Assembly: GCA_020632885.1 (NCBI GenBank)
Contig: JACKEQ010000048.1
Location: forward strand, 1 to 26,152
Length of the DNA: 26,152 nt
Source of the DNA: Alphaproteobacteria bacterium
GTDB lineage: Bacteria > Myxococcota_A > UBA796 > GCA-2862545
Direction: 5' to 3'
This document shows positions 7,848 through 15,538 of the stretch, one piece after another. The notes beneath the pieces were generated by a model that worked only from the letters and a program-made list of their open reading frames with translations, did not search any database and was not told the origin of the DNA. Position 1 is the stretch's first letter. Every line of letters begins with the position of its first letter. The translations under genes were made by a program, and so were the position numbers.

Positions 7848-8531
7848 GTGTGGATGCCGCAGCCGACCGTGCCCGACGTGGACGCCACCACCGCGTTCTG
7901 GTGGCTCCAACAGACGCGCGTCGCCGCGCGGGCCGCCGTGCTGCCCCTGCCGAGCGGGCTCCTCTTCCTCGACGTGGAGACGACCCGCAACCGCATCGTC
8001 GAGATCGCGATGGTCCGCCTGCAGACCGGCCACCATCCCTGGGTCTGGACGACGTACGTCGACCCGGAGAGCGACGGGTGGATGCGCACCCAGCAGCACT
8101 GGAACACCTCGATCCACGGGCTCACGCCGAACATGGTGCGCGGCCATCCCTCGTTCGCCCAGATCGCGGGCACCGTGCGCCAGGCGTGCGAGGGGGCCAC
8201 GGTGGTCGCGCACAACGTCGCGTTCGAGCGCCGCTGGTTGGTGTCCGAGATGGGCTCCCTGGGCCAGCCGTGGAGGTTCCCGACGCTCGACACGCTCCCC
8301 CTGGCCCGGCGTCTGCTGCCGGACCTCGACGACCACCGGCTCGACACGCTGGCCGCCGCACTCGACGTGCGCAACCCCGCACCGCACCGGGCCCTCGGGG
8401 ACACGGTGACGACGGCCTGGGTGCTGCTCGGGCTGCTGGAGCGCCACGCCAGCAGCGCGGATCGGGCGGGCCTGTTGCGGGACGCCAGCCGCGACCGGGA
8501 CGGCTCGCGCCTGAACCCCTGGACCCGTTGA
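7848..8531 (+). CDS. DnaQ-like DEDDh 3'-5' exonuclease with an altered motif II
   Basis: A 227-aa protein (from GTG 7848; an in-frame ATG at 7854 is the alternative). Exo I is FLDVETT (Asp42, Glu44). IHGLTPNMV is the typical spacer motif. Exo II is VVAHNVAFERRWL, in which the usual catalytic Asp of N-x-x-F-D is Glu127. Exo III is PHRALGDTVTTA (His180, Asp185). The family includes the DNA polymerase III epsilon subunit and stand-alone RNases and DNases; there is no extra domain. The Asp-to-Glu change may lower or retune activity. GTG is preferred because the promoter-like TTGTGC/17/CACAAT ends six bases before it and no Shine-Dalgarno is seen. The gene converges on the GNAT gene, 9 bp away. 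Confidence 0.85.
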   Translation: MWMPQPTVPDVDATTAFWWLQQTRVAARAAVLPLPSGLLFLDVETTRNRIVEIAMVRLQTGHHPWVWTTYVDPESDGWMRTQQHWNTSIHGLTPNMVRGHPSFAQIAGTVRQACEGATVVAHNVAFERRWLVSEMGSLGQPWRFPTLDTLPLARRLLPDLDDHRLDTLAAALDVRNPAPHRALGDTVTTAWVLLGLLERHASSADRAGLLRDASRDRDGSRLNPWTR

Positions 8532-8540
8532 GCTCGCTCG

Positions 8541-9707
8541 TCACCCCCCGAAGAACACGCGGTACCCGAACACCCGCCGGAAGCCCGCCCGATCCAGGAT
8601 GGGCGTGGAGGTGGCGTCCCGGGCGTGGGTCACGGCCAGCGGCACGCCGCGGGAGGCGAGGTCCGCGAGGCGGGCCGTGAGGAGGTCGCGATAGGCCCCG
8701 CGTCCGCGGTGGCGGGGGAGGACGACGGCCCCGAAGAGGTAGGCGCCGCCGTCCAGATCGCGCGTGCCTGCCACTCCGGCCGGCTCCCCGTCGACGTGGG
8801 CGAGGAAGAGGCGCACATCCGGCTGCTCGAGGTACCTCTGGACGTCGCGCAGGGCGGTGCCGTCCTGCTGACCCCAGCCCTCCGCCCAGACGGCCGTGAA
8901 CGCGTCCACGACGTCTGCATCCACGCGCACGACGCCGTCCGGACAGGCCCCTCCTGGCTCGCGGACCATGGCACTGGCGGTCCACGACGTCATGCCATGG
9001 GCGGTCAGGCGCTGCGCGAGGTCGGGGTCCGACCAGGGCCACACGCACCACTTCAGCGGCCGTCCCGCGAACGACCGGACCGTCGCGGAGACCTCGGCGT
9101 CCGTGAGCGCGTCGTGCTCCACGACCTCGTTCAGCCATCCCGTGGGGTCGGAGGGTGTCCGCACCACGTACCGCCCCGGACCCTGCTCGATGGTGCTGTC
9201 GTCCCGGAGGCGGTGGGCTCCCCCGGGCGCGCGGCGTGCGAGGGTCTCCTCCGGCGTCTCCAGGGTCTTGGAGAGCACGACGGAGGCGTAGTTCACGGTG
9301 GGTCGATGGTCGATGGTGTCGACCCGACGGTACCCCCAGCGGCCGTAGAGCGCGTGGAGTCCGCCGGCGTGCTCGGAGGTGTCGAGGGCGAGCTCGGTGG
9401 CCCCGAGCGCCCTGGCGCGAGCTGCGATGCGGTCGTGCAGGGTGCGTCCCATACCGGCCCCCTGGAACGTCGGGTCGACGGCGAGCTGCTGCACCTTGGC
9501 GACGTCGGGACGGGCGTACCACGCGCACCCGGACGTCCCGGGACCCTCGAGGGTCCCCGTGGCGACGAGCCTCCCGTCGTGCTCGATCACCCAGGTCTCG
9601 CCGCGCGCGCAGCGCATGCCCTGCGCCGCCAGCGGCGCATACGCGCGGTGCAGCATCGCGGTGAGGGCATCGAGGTCGTCGTCGGGCCGCAGCGGTCGGG
9701 GGGTCAT
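8541..9707 (-). CDS. Two-domain GNAT acetyltransferase
   Basis: A 388-aa protein with two GCN5-related N-acetyltransferase domains. In the N-terminal one (about residues 1-150) VQQLAVDPTFQGAGMGRTL (72-90) is motif A, the acetyl-CoA pyrophosphate loop (Q-x-x-G-x-G). YGRWGYRRVD (121-130) is the typical C-terminal strand. In the second (about 200-388) VVLPRHRGRGAYRDLL is motif A and AGFRRVFGYRV the end strand. ATG 9707 is used although the frame is open much further upstream, because homology-like sequence starts at MTPRPLRPDDDLDAL. There is no Shine-Dalgarno; GGATACACGGTCTC precedes the start and could be a weak -10. Substrate unknown. Confidence 0.85.
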   Translation of the reverse strand: MTPRPLRPDDDLDALTAMLHRAYAPLAAQGMRCARGETWVIEHDGRLVATGTLEGPGTSGCAWYARPDVAKVQQLAVDPTFQGAGMGRTLHDRIAARARALGATELALDTSEHAGGLHALYGRWGYRRVDTIDHRPTVNYASVVLSKTLETPEETLARRAPGGAHRLRDDSTIEQGPGRYVVRTPSDPTGWLNEVVEHDALTDAEVSATVRSFAGRPLKWCVWPWSDPDLAQRLTAHGMTSWTASAMVREPGGACPDGVVRVDADVVDAFTAVWAEGWGQQDGTALRDVQRYLEQPDVRLFLAHVDGEPAGVAGTRDLDGGAYLFGAVVLPRHRGRGAYRDLLTARLADLASRGVPLAVTHARDATSTPILDRAGFRRVFGYRVFFGG

Positions 9708-9887
9708 GAGACCGTGTATCCGCCGCGTCCCCACCGCTGCGCCCAGGCCGATCCGCGCCGCACGGTACGATGACGGAAGGGTGCCCTCCGATCTCGTGAT
9801 CGCCCGCGGAACGTGGGTATCCGAGGGGGCGAGGAGGCCGATGCAGTCGGGATGGTAGGACTCCCGGCCCAACGGAGGACCCCCCGA

Positions 9888-11057
9888 ATGATCACCCTGC
9901 TGCTCGCGCTCGCCCCTGCCCACGCCCAGAACCTCGTCGGTCACTGGGTGTTCGATGGCGCCACACCCACCGTCGACCAGGCGGGGAACTTCGACGACCT
10001 CGTGGTCACGGGCGGAACGCTGACGTCCGAGGGTCTCGATCTGAACGAGGGGGACTTCGCGCGCGCCGATGGGTACACAGGTCCCACGCTCACGTCCAAG
10101 ACGCTCGTGAGCACGGTGCGGATCAACGACCTCGTGGTGCGCTCTGGCTCGGTCCTGACGATCGTGAACTCTGCCGAGACCGTGTTCGACGCCATCGTCT
10201 GGGCCGAGCGCCAGCCCTTCCGATGGATGGCGGGCAGCGACTTCTTCCGACGGACGATCGACCTCGCCAACCAGGCCGACCACACCGACACGGCGTCGTT
10301 CCACACCATGGCCATCGTCTACGACGTGTCCGGGGCCAGCCAGACGATCACGGTCTGCAGGGACGGCGTCGCTGTCGGCGATGCCTACACCACGACCAAC
10401 ATCGCGAGCTTCGGGACCACCTCTCAGGCACTGTTCGGCTTGCGCCACGGGGACCGAGGCGTCCTCGACGCGACGATCCGGGAGGCGCGGATCTACGACG
10501 GCGCGCTGACCTGCGCTACCGTTCCGTCTGCGACCCCGCCCGCGGACTGTGACCCCGGGCAGGACACGGAGGTCTGCGAGGGCGCCCAGACGGCGTTCGA
10601 CGCGGTCGAGGCGCTCGCTCCCGGTGCGATCGACGAGGGCGGTCCGGTACGCCTGCGCCCGACCACGATCCGCGCGAAGCTCCAGGCCATGAAGGACGAG
10701 GCGGAGTCGGAGGGCTGCGGGGCGGACCTCGTCGTCCAGTCCGTGGGCGCCACCTACGGGTCGAACAGCATCACGGGTGAGGGCGACGTCGGTGGTGGCT
10801 TCGCCGGGAGCTACGGTGGCGGCGACCTCACGGGCCTCTTCGACGACGGCACCTCGGTCGGCGAGGTCTTCGGGAGCTACCGCCGCGGCCGATGGCTGGC
10901 GGACACCGATGGAGCGGGCGACCGCGCCCTCGTGGGGCTGTTCATCCGCACGTCGGGCCCCAACGGCGTGGCGGTGGGCTTCGAGCTCACGTGTGCCGTC
11001 GATCCGAGCCAGGGCCTGGGGCCCTGGTACGGGGCTGAGGTCCCTCCGTTCAACTGA
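9888..11057 (+). CDS. Secreted LamG/concanavalin-like protein
   Basis: A 389-aa protein with signal peptide MITLLLALAPAHAQ (cleavage after AHA), so exported. ATG 9888 has GGAGG (9874-9878) nine bases upstream. Mature residues 17-220 begin LVGHWVFDGATPTVDQAGN and end REARIYDGAL, the classic start and end strands of the LamG/concanavalin-type jelly roll found in bacterial surface proteins. Residues about 225-260 are a Cys-containing linker. The C-terminal part has Gly-rich strands (GGGFAGSYGGGDLTGLF) and a final Cys. It may bind glycan or metal; the role is not known. Confidence 0.75.
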   Translation: MITLLLALAPAHAQNLVGHWVFDGATPTVDQAGNFDDLVVTGGTLTSEGLDLNEGDFARADGYTGPTLTSKTLVSTVRINDLVVRSGSVLTIVNSAETVFDAIVWAERQPFRWMAGSDFFRRTIDLANQADHTDTASFHTMAIVYDVSGASQTITVCRDGVAVGDAYTTTNIASFGTTSQALFGLRHGDRGVLDATIREARIYDGALTCATVPSATPPADCDPGQDTEVCEGAQTAFDAVEALAPGAIDEGGPVRLRPTTIRAKLQAMKDEAESEGCGADLVVQSVGATYGSNSITGEGDVGGGFAGSYGGGDLTGLFDDGTSVGEVFGSYRRGRWLADTDGAGDRALVGLFIRTSGPNGVAVGFELTCAVDPSQGLGPWYGAEVPPFN

Positions 11058-11109
11058 GCCTCGTGGGGACGTCCCGCCCTCGGGGCCGACGGGTGGCTTC
11101 GGGGGCAGG

Positions 11110-11115
11110 TACAGT
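11110..11115 (+). promoter_or_regulatory. -10-like hexamer TACAGT, leaderless start
   Basis: TACAGT ends six bases before the ATG at 11122, the same spacing as at 4490, 7848 and 16674. The bases between (GGCGGG) are not a good Shine-Dalgarno at that distance. No -35 match is evident. Confidence 0.4.
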
Positions 11116-11121
11116 GGCGGG

Positions 11122-11703
11122 ATGATCGCGCTCCTCACCCTCGGCTGTCGTTCGGCACCCACGCCCGTCGCGCCGGCCCCACCGCCCGCGCCGGTCCCGG
11201 CGCCCACGCCAGCACCCGCTCCGGAGCCCGTACCGGTGCCGGCACCGATGCCCCCGACCTACCCGCTCGCGTTGCCGGCGTGTCCGGCGACAGGAGAGCT
11301 CCCTGCGTTCCCTCCACCCTGCAACCCGCCGGAGCCCGGCTCGGACCCCGTCTGCCAGGACTCAGGCGACACCGGTGCACCGTTCTGGATCGATGCCTGC
11401 ATGACCTCGGAGGGTTGCTGGGGCCCAGGGGAACCCTATGCCTGCGGGACCCTGGAGCAGCTCCTGGCGGGCCCCGCTCTGTCCGTGTCCTGCCAGAGCG
11501 GCCAGGGGCGAGGGTACTACTACGTCCTCGCGGACTGTGGCCTGCCCGAGGCGTGGCAGGAGTTCTGGTTCACCACCGACACCTACCGCCTCATCGGCGC
11601 TGTGTGGACGGGGGACAGCGCCATGACCCTCCCGAGGTGTTGCCCGATCGAGGGGGGTGGGTCAGCCCTGACCACCGTCGGGGTGAGCGGTTGGATCCCG
11701 TGA
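11122..11703 (+). CDS. Pro-rich-linker lipoprotein, first paralogue
   Basis: A 193-aa protein starting MIALLTLGCRSAPTP, a very short lipoprotein signal with Cys at residue 9. Residues 12-45 are a Pro/Ala linker (PAP repeats) likely to span the periplasm or cell wall. The C-terminal domain of about 140 aa has many Cys (PACPATGELP, PPCNPP, DACMT, GCWG, YACG, SVSCQ, ADCGLPEAWQEFWFTTDT, RCCPI). It is clearly paralogous to the next gene throughout. No known family. Confidence 0.8.
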   Translation: MIALLTLGCRSAPTPVAPAPPPAPVPAPTPAPAPEPVPVPAPMPPTYPLALPACPATGELPAFPPPCNPPEPGSDPVCQDSGDTGAPFWIDACMTSEGCWGPGEPYACGTLEQLLAGPALSVSCQSGQGRGYYYVLADCGLPEAWQEFWFTTDTYRLIGAVWTGDSAMTLPRCCPIEGGGSALTTVGVSGWIP

Positions 11704-11728
11704 CCCACCGAGCGGATCGCGTGGCTGC

Positions 11729-12328
11729 ATGATGGTGCTCCTCGCCCTCGGCTGCCTCTCGGCACCCACGCCCGTCGCGCCCTCGCCGCCCGCGCCAGCC
11801 CCTGCGCCCACACCAGCGCCCGCTCCTGAGCCCGTACCGGAGCCGGCGCCGGAGCCCCCGACCTACCCACTCACGTTGCCGGCGTGCCCGGCGACAGGAG
11901 AGCTCCCGCCGACCTCGCCGCCCTGCGACCCGCCAGAGTCGGGGACCCCGGGCCCCGTCGCGCCGGTGTGTGAGGACTCTGCCGTGTCGGACACGGCCGG
12001 ACCCGTGTACGGCGACGGCTGCTGGACGTCTCGGGGATGCTGGGGTGCGTCGGGACCGTACGGTTGCGGGTCGCTCCAGGAGCTGCTGGAGGGGCCGGCC
12101 CGCAGTGTGACGTGCCATGTCAGCGACGGACGCGGGTACTTCCACGTCCGCGCAGACTGTGGGTTGCCCGAGGCCTGGCAGGAGTTCTGGTTCACGACCG
12201 ACACGGAGGAGCTGGTCGGAGCCCTCTGGATCTCCGACATGGCCATGAGCGAGCCCTCGTGTTGTCCCGTGCAGGGTGGGGGCCTCGCACCCGCGCTGAA
12301 CAGCTGGTCGGGCTGGATCCCACCGTGA
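11729..12328 (+). CDS. Pro-rich-linker lipoprotein, second paralogue
   Basis: A 199-aa protein, MMVLLALGCLSAPTPVAP, with the lipobox Cys at residue 9. It shares with its upstream neighbour the Pro/Ala linker, TYPLTLPACPATGELP, the GCWG block, ADCGLPEAWQEFWFTTDT (identical in both), and a CCP near the C-terminus before GWIP. It starts 25 bp after the previous stop with no promoter evident, so it is probably the second gene of a two-gene transcript born by tandem duplication. The linker and the region after it diverge most. Function unknown. Confidence 0.8.
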   Translation: MMVLLALGCLSAPTPVAPSPPAPAPAPTPAPAPEPVPEPAPEPPTYPLTLPACPATGELPPTSPPCDPPESGTPGPVAPVCEDSAVSDTAGPVYGDGCWTSRGCWGASGPYGCGSLQELLEGPARSVTCHVSDGRGYFHVRADCGLPEAWQEFWFTTDTEELVGALWISDMAMSEPSCCPVQGGGLAPALNSWSGWIPP

Positions 12329-12427
12329 CAGGGGGCCTCGGAACGAGCCGCTGCGCACGGATTCACGGAGCGCGGACAAGGTCGGAAGGCCCATACCGGA
12401 AGCCCGGACGGACCCCGTGAGGTCGGG

Positions 12428-12473
12428 CTGGCGGGGCTGTCGTCAGCGGGTATGTTGACGCATCCCCGGAGGG
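12428..12473 (+). promoter_or_regulatory. Promoter and ribosome binding site of the barrel protein gene
   Basis: CTGGCG (12428-12433), 17 bp, then TATGTT (12451-12456), followed by GGAGGG at 12468-12473, just before the ATG at 12477. The expected transcription start near 12463 gives a leader of about 14 bases that includes the Shine-Dalgarno. Confidence 0.45.
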
Positions 12474-12476
12474 AGC

Positions 12477-13337
12477 ATGCTGCCTGTCCTGCTCGGCGCG
12501 TTCACCGCCAGCGCCTACGTGGACCCGAAGTGCGCGGACTACCAGCTCCGCGACGACTACGACGAGCAGTCCCAGCAGGACTTCCTCGCCAACTACGTCA
12601 CGCTCGCCACCACGCTCTCCCCGCAGCACGCCCCCATCCCGCATGCCGCCGGTCACGGCGCCATCGGGGTGGACCTCGCGATCATCCCGCCGCTCGGCTG
12701 CCGCAGGCGCCTCGTGCTCAACGGCACCAAGACCGAGGACACCAACAAGACCCCGGTGGCGCCGCGCATCCGGGCCTCGTTCGCCTTCCCGGAGCTCGGG
12801 AAGCTCCGGCCCTACGCGGGCGTGGCGTACATCCCGCCCGTCCCGTTCCTCGGCACCCGCAACGTCATCGTCTCCGGCGAGCTGGGCGTGGGCGTGGAGC
12901 TCGGCGAGAAGGCGCAGCTCGGCGGTCGCTACCACTTCACGATGCAGAAGACGATCGGCGAGATCGCCACGCCCTTCAACATCGAAGACCCCAGCTTCGA
13001 GGACCTCTACCTGGGCTCGAGCTTCGGGGTGGACGCCATGTTCGGCTACGCGCTCGGGGCGGTCACCCCGTACGTCGCGGCCGGCGTCACCGACGTGAGC
13101 ACGTTCTTCTACATCGGCGACACGAGTGTCTCCACGAACAACCTGCACCCCTACTTCGGGCCGGTGGCCTCCCTCGGGGTGGACGGGCTCGTGAAGGAGC
13201 GCTTCCGGTTCGGTGCGGAGCTCTACACGGCTCCCGGTGGCTTCTCGAAGCCCGATCCCACCGCAGAGTCGGTGGGTGGCTTCGGCCGCTACGGCAACAT
13301 CACCACCGCTCGCATCCGGCTCGCCCTGGAGCTCTGA
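12477..13337 (+). CDS. Outer-membrane beta-barrel protein
   Basis: A 286-aa protein with a short signal (MLPVLLGAFTASAY, cleavage after ASA). After about residue 90 it alternates aromatic and hydrophobic residues in strands (IRASFAF, RPYAGVAYIPP, VSGELGVGVELGEKAQLGGRYHF, SSFGVDAMFGYALGAVTPYVAAGV, FRFGAELYTAP) and ends RIRLALEL, the pattern of an 8-12 strand outer-membrane barrel. Two Cys near the N-terminus (KCADY, LGCRR) may pair. The stop overlaps the next start (TGATG), so the membrane protein downstream is probably co-translated. Confidence 0.8.
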   Translation: MLPVLLGAFTASAYVDPKCADYQLRDDYDEQSQQDFLANYVTLATTLSPQHAPIPHAAGHGAIGVDLAIIPPLGCRRRLVLNGTKTEDTNKTPVAPRIRASFAFPELGKLRPYAGVAYIPPVPFLGTRNVIVSGELGVGVELGEKAQLGGRYHFTMQKTIGEIATPFNIEDPSFEDLYLGSSFGVDAMFGYALGAVTPYVAAGVTDVSTFFYIGDTSVSTNNLHPYFGPVASLGVDGLVKERFRFGAELYTAPGGFSKPDPTAESVGGFGRYGNITTARIRLALEL

Positions 13338-13591
13338 TGGGCAGGTTCGCCACGCCCGCCCTGCTCCTCGGAGCCGCGGCGTACGCCCTGGTCCGCCTGG
13401 CCGTCGCGGACCGGGCGCTGGTCTTCCCCGCGCTGGCGGCCGTCACGCGGGACCCCTGGCTGCAGGGGGCGCTGACGGTCACCCTCCTCACGGTGCTGGG
13501 TGGGCTCTCGCTGGCCTGGAGCTCCGTGGGGCTCGTCAGGTCAGCCCTTCGCCCACCAGCCGCTCCACCAGGCCCGCCAGCCGCTCGGTGA
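13337..13591 (+). CDS. Small two-helix membrane protein, 84 aa
   Basis: The ATG overlaps the previous stop in TGATG. Two hydrophobic segments are predicted, at about residues 5-35 (TPALLLGAAAYALVRL...) and 43-68 (LQGALTVTLLTVLGGLSLAW), then a Pro/Ala-rich tail. The last 56 bp overlap the 3' end of the opposite-strand phosphoribosyltransferase gene. No family recognised; moderate confidence because it is short. Confidence 0.55.
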   Translation: MGRFATPALLLGAAAYALVRLAVADRALVFPALAAVTRDPWLQGALTVTLLTVLGGLSLAWSSVGLVRSALRPPAAPPGPPAAR

Positions 13592-14966
13592 CCCGGAGCT
13601 GGACCTCGCGCGGCTGGAGCCTCGAAGGAGGCAGGTCGGCCAGGCTCCGCAGGGCGTGGGCCCGGACCTCCGCGAGGCCGGGCTGGGGCCGGCGGCCGTT
13701 CTCGTCCCACACGGGCAGCAGGAGGGGCTCCCCGTGGGGTGCGTCCCGCTCGAGGCCCACGCGGTCGCCCTCGGCGCTCCGCCACACCTGCAGGCGGCCC
13801 GGCAGCGTGGCCTTCCCCGAGCCCCGCGAGAGCTTCATGGTGGGCCGGCTGCCGATGATGGAGAGCTTGGCCACCGCACCCACGCCCACCGGCGCGTCGG
13901 GGCTCGTGACGATGCGCTCGCCGATGCCGTAGCCGTCGATCGGCGCGTCGCCGAGCTCCCGGATGGTGTGCTCGTCCATGCCGCCGCTCACGAAGATCTT
14001 CGTGCGCGTGGCACCCAGGCTGTCGAGGAGCGCCCGCGCGCGGAGGATGTTCTCGCGGGTGATGGCGCTGTCGATCCGGATGCCGTTGGGCCCGCCCTCC
14101 ACGGCCGCCACCGCGTTGCGGATGCCCGTGCGTTCGCCGAACGTGTCGTACGTGTCCACGAGGAGCACGTCCGCGCCGGCGTAGCGGGCCGAGAAGGACC
14201 GGAAGAACGCGAGCTCGCTCGCGTGGCGCGGGACGTCCTCGCTCTCCCACGCCTGGATGGCGAAGTGGTCCATGGTCCCGCTGACGGGGACGCCGTGCCG
14301 CAGGTGCGCCTCGACGTTGGACGTGCCCGAGCACCCGCCGATGTAGGCCGCGAGCGCGGCGTCCACGGCGGCCTCGGGGTGGGTGCGACGCTGGCCGAAC
14401 TCGAGCACGGCGCGCTTCCCGGGCTGCTCCCGCGCGGCCCGCACGACCTCGCTGGCCTTGGTGGCCACCATGGTCATGTGGTTGATGGTGGAGAGGAGCG
14501 GGGTCTCGATGAGCTTGGCCGAGAGGAGGTCGGTCTGGATCTCGAGGTACGGGCAGTAGGCCGCCGGACGCACGCCATCCACGTCGAGGGGCCGCCCGTC
14601 CGGACGCAGCGCCGGCCCCGCGAGGAGCGGTGTGCCCTCCCGCGGGCTGCGCACCGTGCCCGTGAAGCGCCAGTCACGCAGGCGGGCCACGAGGTCGGGC
14701 TGGGAGCGCAGCGCGGGCCCGAGCACGGGGTGGGCCTGGAGGGTCTCGAGGTGCTCCGGCGCGAACCGCGCGTTCTCGAGGTAGTCGAGGCAGCGCCCGA
14801 GCCCGGCCCAGAGGAGGTAGCCACGAACGGGCTTGTCGGTGTGGGGGCTCTTGGGGAGGCGACGGCTGAAGAACGCCATGGTGACGGGCAGATCAGTGCG
14901 CCCGGACGCGTGGTGCTCCACCAGGCTGGTGAGCTGGTAGAGATCGATGTGACCTGCGCTGATCAT
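13536..14966 (-). CDS. pncB: Nicotinate phosphoribosyltransferase
   Basis: A 476-aa protein catalysing nicotinate + PRPP (+ATP) to nicotinate mononucleotide, the entry of nicotinate into NAD salvage. Visible motifs are HIDLYQLT at the N-terminus, LIETPLLSTINHMTMVATKA (about 152-171), LEFGQRRTHPEAA (188-200), GCSGTSNVEAHLRHGVPVSG then TMDHF (211-235, the region of the catalytic His), and SGGMDEHTIRELGDAPIDGYGIGERI in the PRPP/phosphate-binding part. Length matches the family. The ATG overlaps the rdgB stop in ATGA, so it is the last gene of a three-gene unit. The 3' end overlaps the convergent small membrane-protein gene by 56 bp. Confidence 0.92.
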   Translation of the reverse strand: MISAGHIDLYQLTSLVEHHASGRTDLPVTMAFFSRRLPKSPHTDKPVRGYLLWAGLGRCLDYLENARFAPEHLETLQAHPVLGPALRSQPDLVARLRDWRFTGTVRSPREGTPLLAGPALRPDGRPLDVDGVRPAAYCPYLEIQTDLLSAKLIETPLLSTINHMTMVATKASEVVRAAREQPGKRAVLEFGQRRTHPEAAVDAALAAYIGGCSGTSNVEAHLRHGVPVSGTMDHFAIQAWESEDVPRHASELAFFRSFSARYAGADVLLVDTYDTFGERTGIRNAVAAVEGGPNGIRIDSAITRENILRARALLDSLGATRTKIFVSGGMDEHTIRELGDAPIDGYGIGERIVTSPDAPVGVGAVAKLSIIGSRPTMKLSRGSGKATLPGRLQVWRSAEGDRVGLERDAPHGEPLLLPVWDENGRRPQPGLAEVRAHALRSLADLPPSRLQPREVQLRVTERLAGLVERLVGEGLT

Positions 14967-15538
14967 GGGAACAACCCCGGAAGCTGGCGGAAGGCCCGCC
15001 CGCGGTGGCTGATGGCGTTCTTGGCATCGACGGTGAGCTCGGCCATGGCCCGGCCGGGCGCCTCGTCGGGGAGGAACAGGGGATCGTAGCCGAAGCCGTC
15101 GGTGCCACGCGGCTCGAGCGCGATGCGGCCCTCGCAGGCGCCCTCGGCGATGCGCTCGTACCCGTCGGGGCCCACGAGGGCGACGACGCATCGGAAGCGC
15201 GCCCTGCGGTCTTCGGCACCCGCGAGACGCTCGAGGAGCAGCGCGTTGTTGGCGGGCGTGGTGCCCTCGGGGCTGAAGCGCTTGGAGTGCACTCCCGGGG
15301 CCCCGCCGAGCACGTCGACCTCGATGCCGCTGTCGTCCGCCACGACCCAACCGCTGGTGCGCGCGTGCACGAAGTGGGCCTTCTGGAGCGCGTTGGCCTC
15401 GAAGGTGTCGCCCGTCTCCGGGGGATCGACGTCGAGGCCGGCCTCGGCCAGGGTGACGGCCTCGAGGCCCGTGCCGCGGAGGATCTCGCGGACCTCGTCG
15501 ACCTTGTGGGCGTTGTTGGTGGCGAACACGACCCTCAT
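14963..15538 (-). CDS. rdgB: RdgB/HAM1-type XTP/dITP pyrophosphatase
   Basis: A 191-aa protein hydrolysing the non-canonical triphosphates XTP, dITP and ITP to monophosphates, which keeps deaminated purines out of DNA. It has the FATNNAHKVDEVREIL start (substrate loop), PETGDTFEANALQKA, VADDSGIEVD (metal/base catalysis), GFGYDPLFLP, and the closing SHRGRAF, all standard for the family at the expected length. It is joined by ATGA overlaps to the OmpA-like gene upstream and pncB downstream, so it is almost certainly cotranscribed with them. Cytoplasmic. Confidence 0.93.
   Translation of the reverse strand: MRVVFATNNAHKVDEVREILRGTGLEAVTLAEAGLDVDPPETGDTFEANALQKAHFVHARTSGWVVADDSGIEVDVLGGAPGVHSKRFSPEGTTPANNALLLERLAGAEDRRARFRCVVALVGPDGYERIAEGACEGRIALEPRGTDGFGYDPLFLPDEAPGRAMAELTVDAKNAISHRGRAFRQLPGLFP

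Noticed and set aside
9708..11207. N-terminal extension of the double-GNAT frame by 500 codons
   Set aside because: It is antisense to the LamG-like gene and its signal peptide; GNAT-like sequence begins only at ATG 9707.
12363..13148. 261-codon minus-strand open frame
   Set aside because: Shadow of the barrel protein gene; low complexity and no motif.
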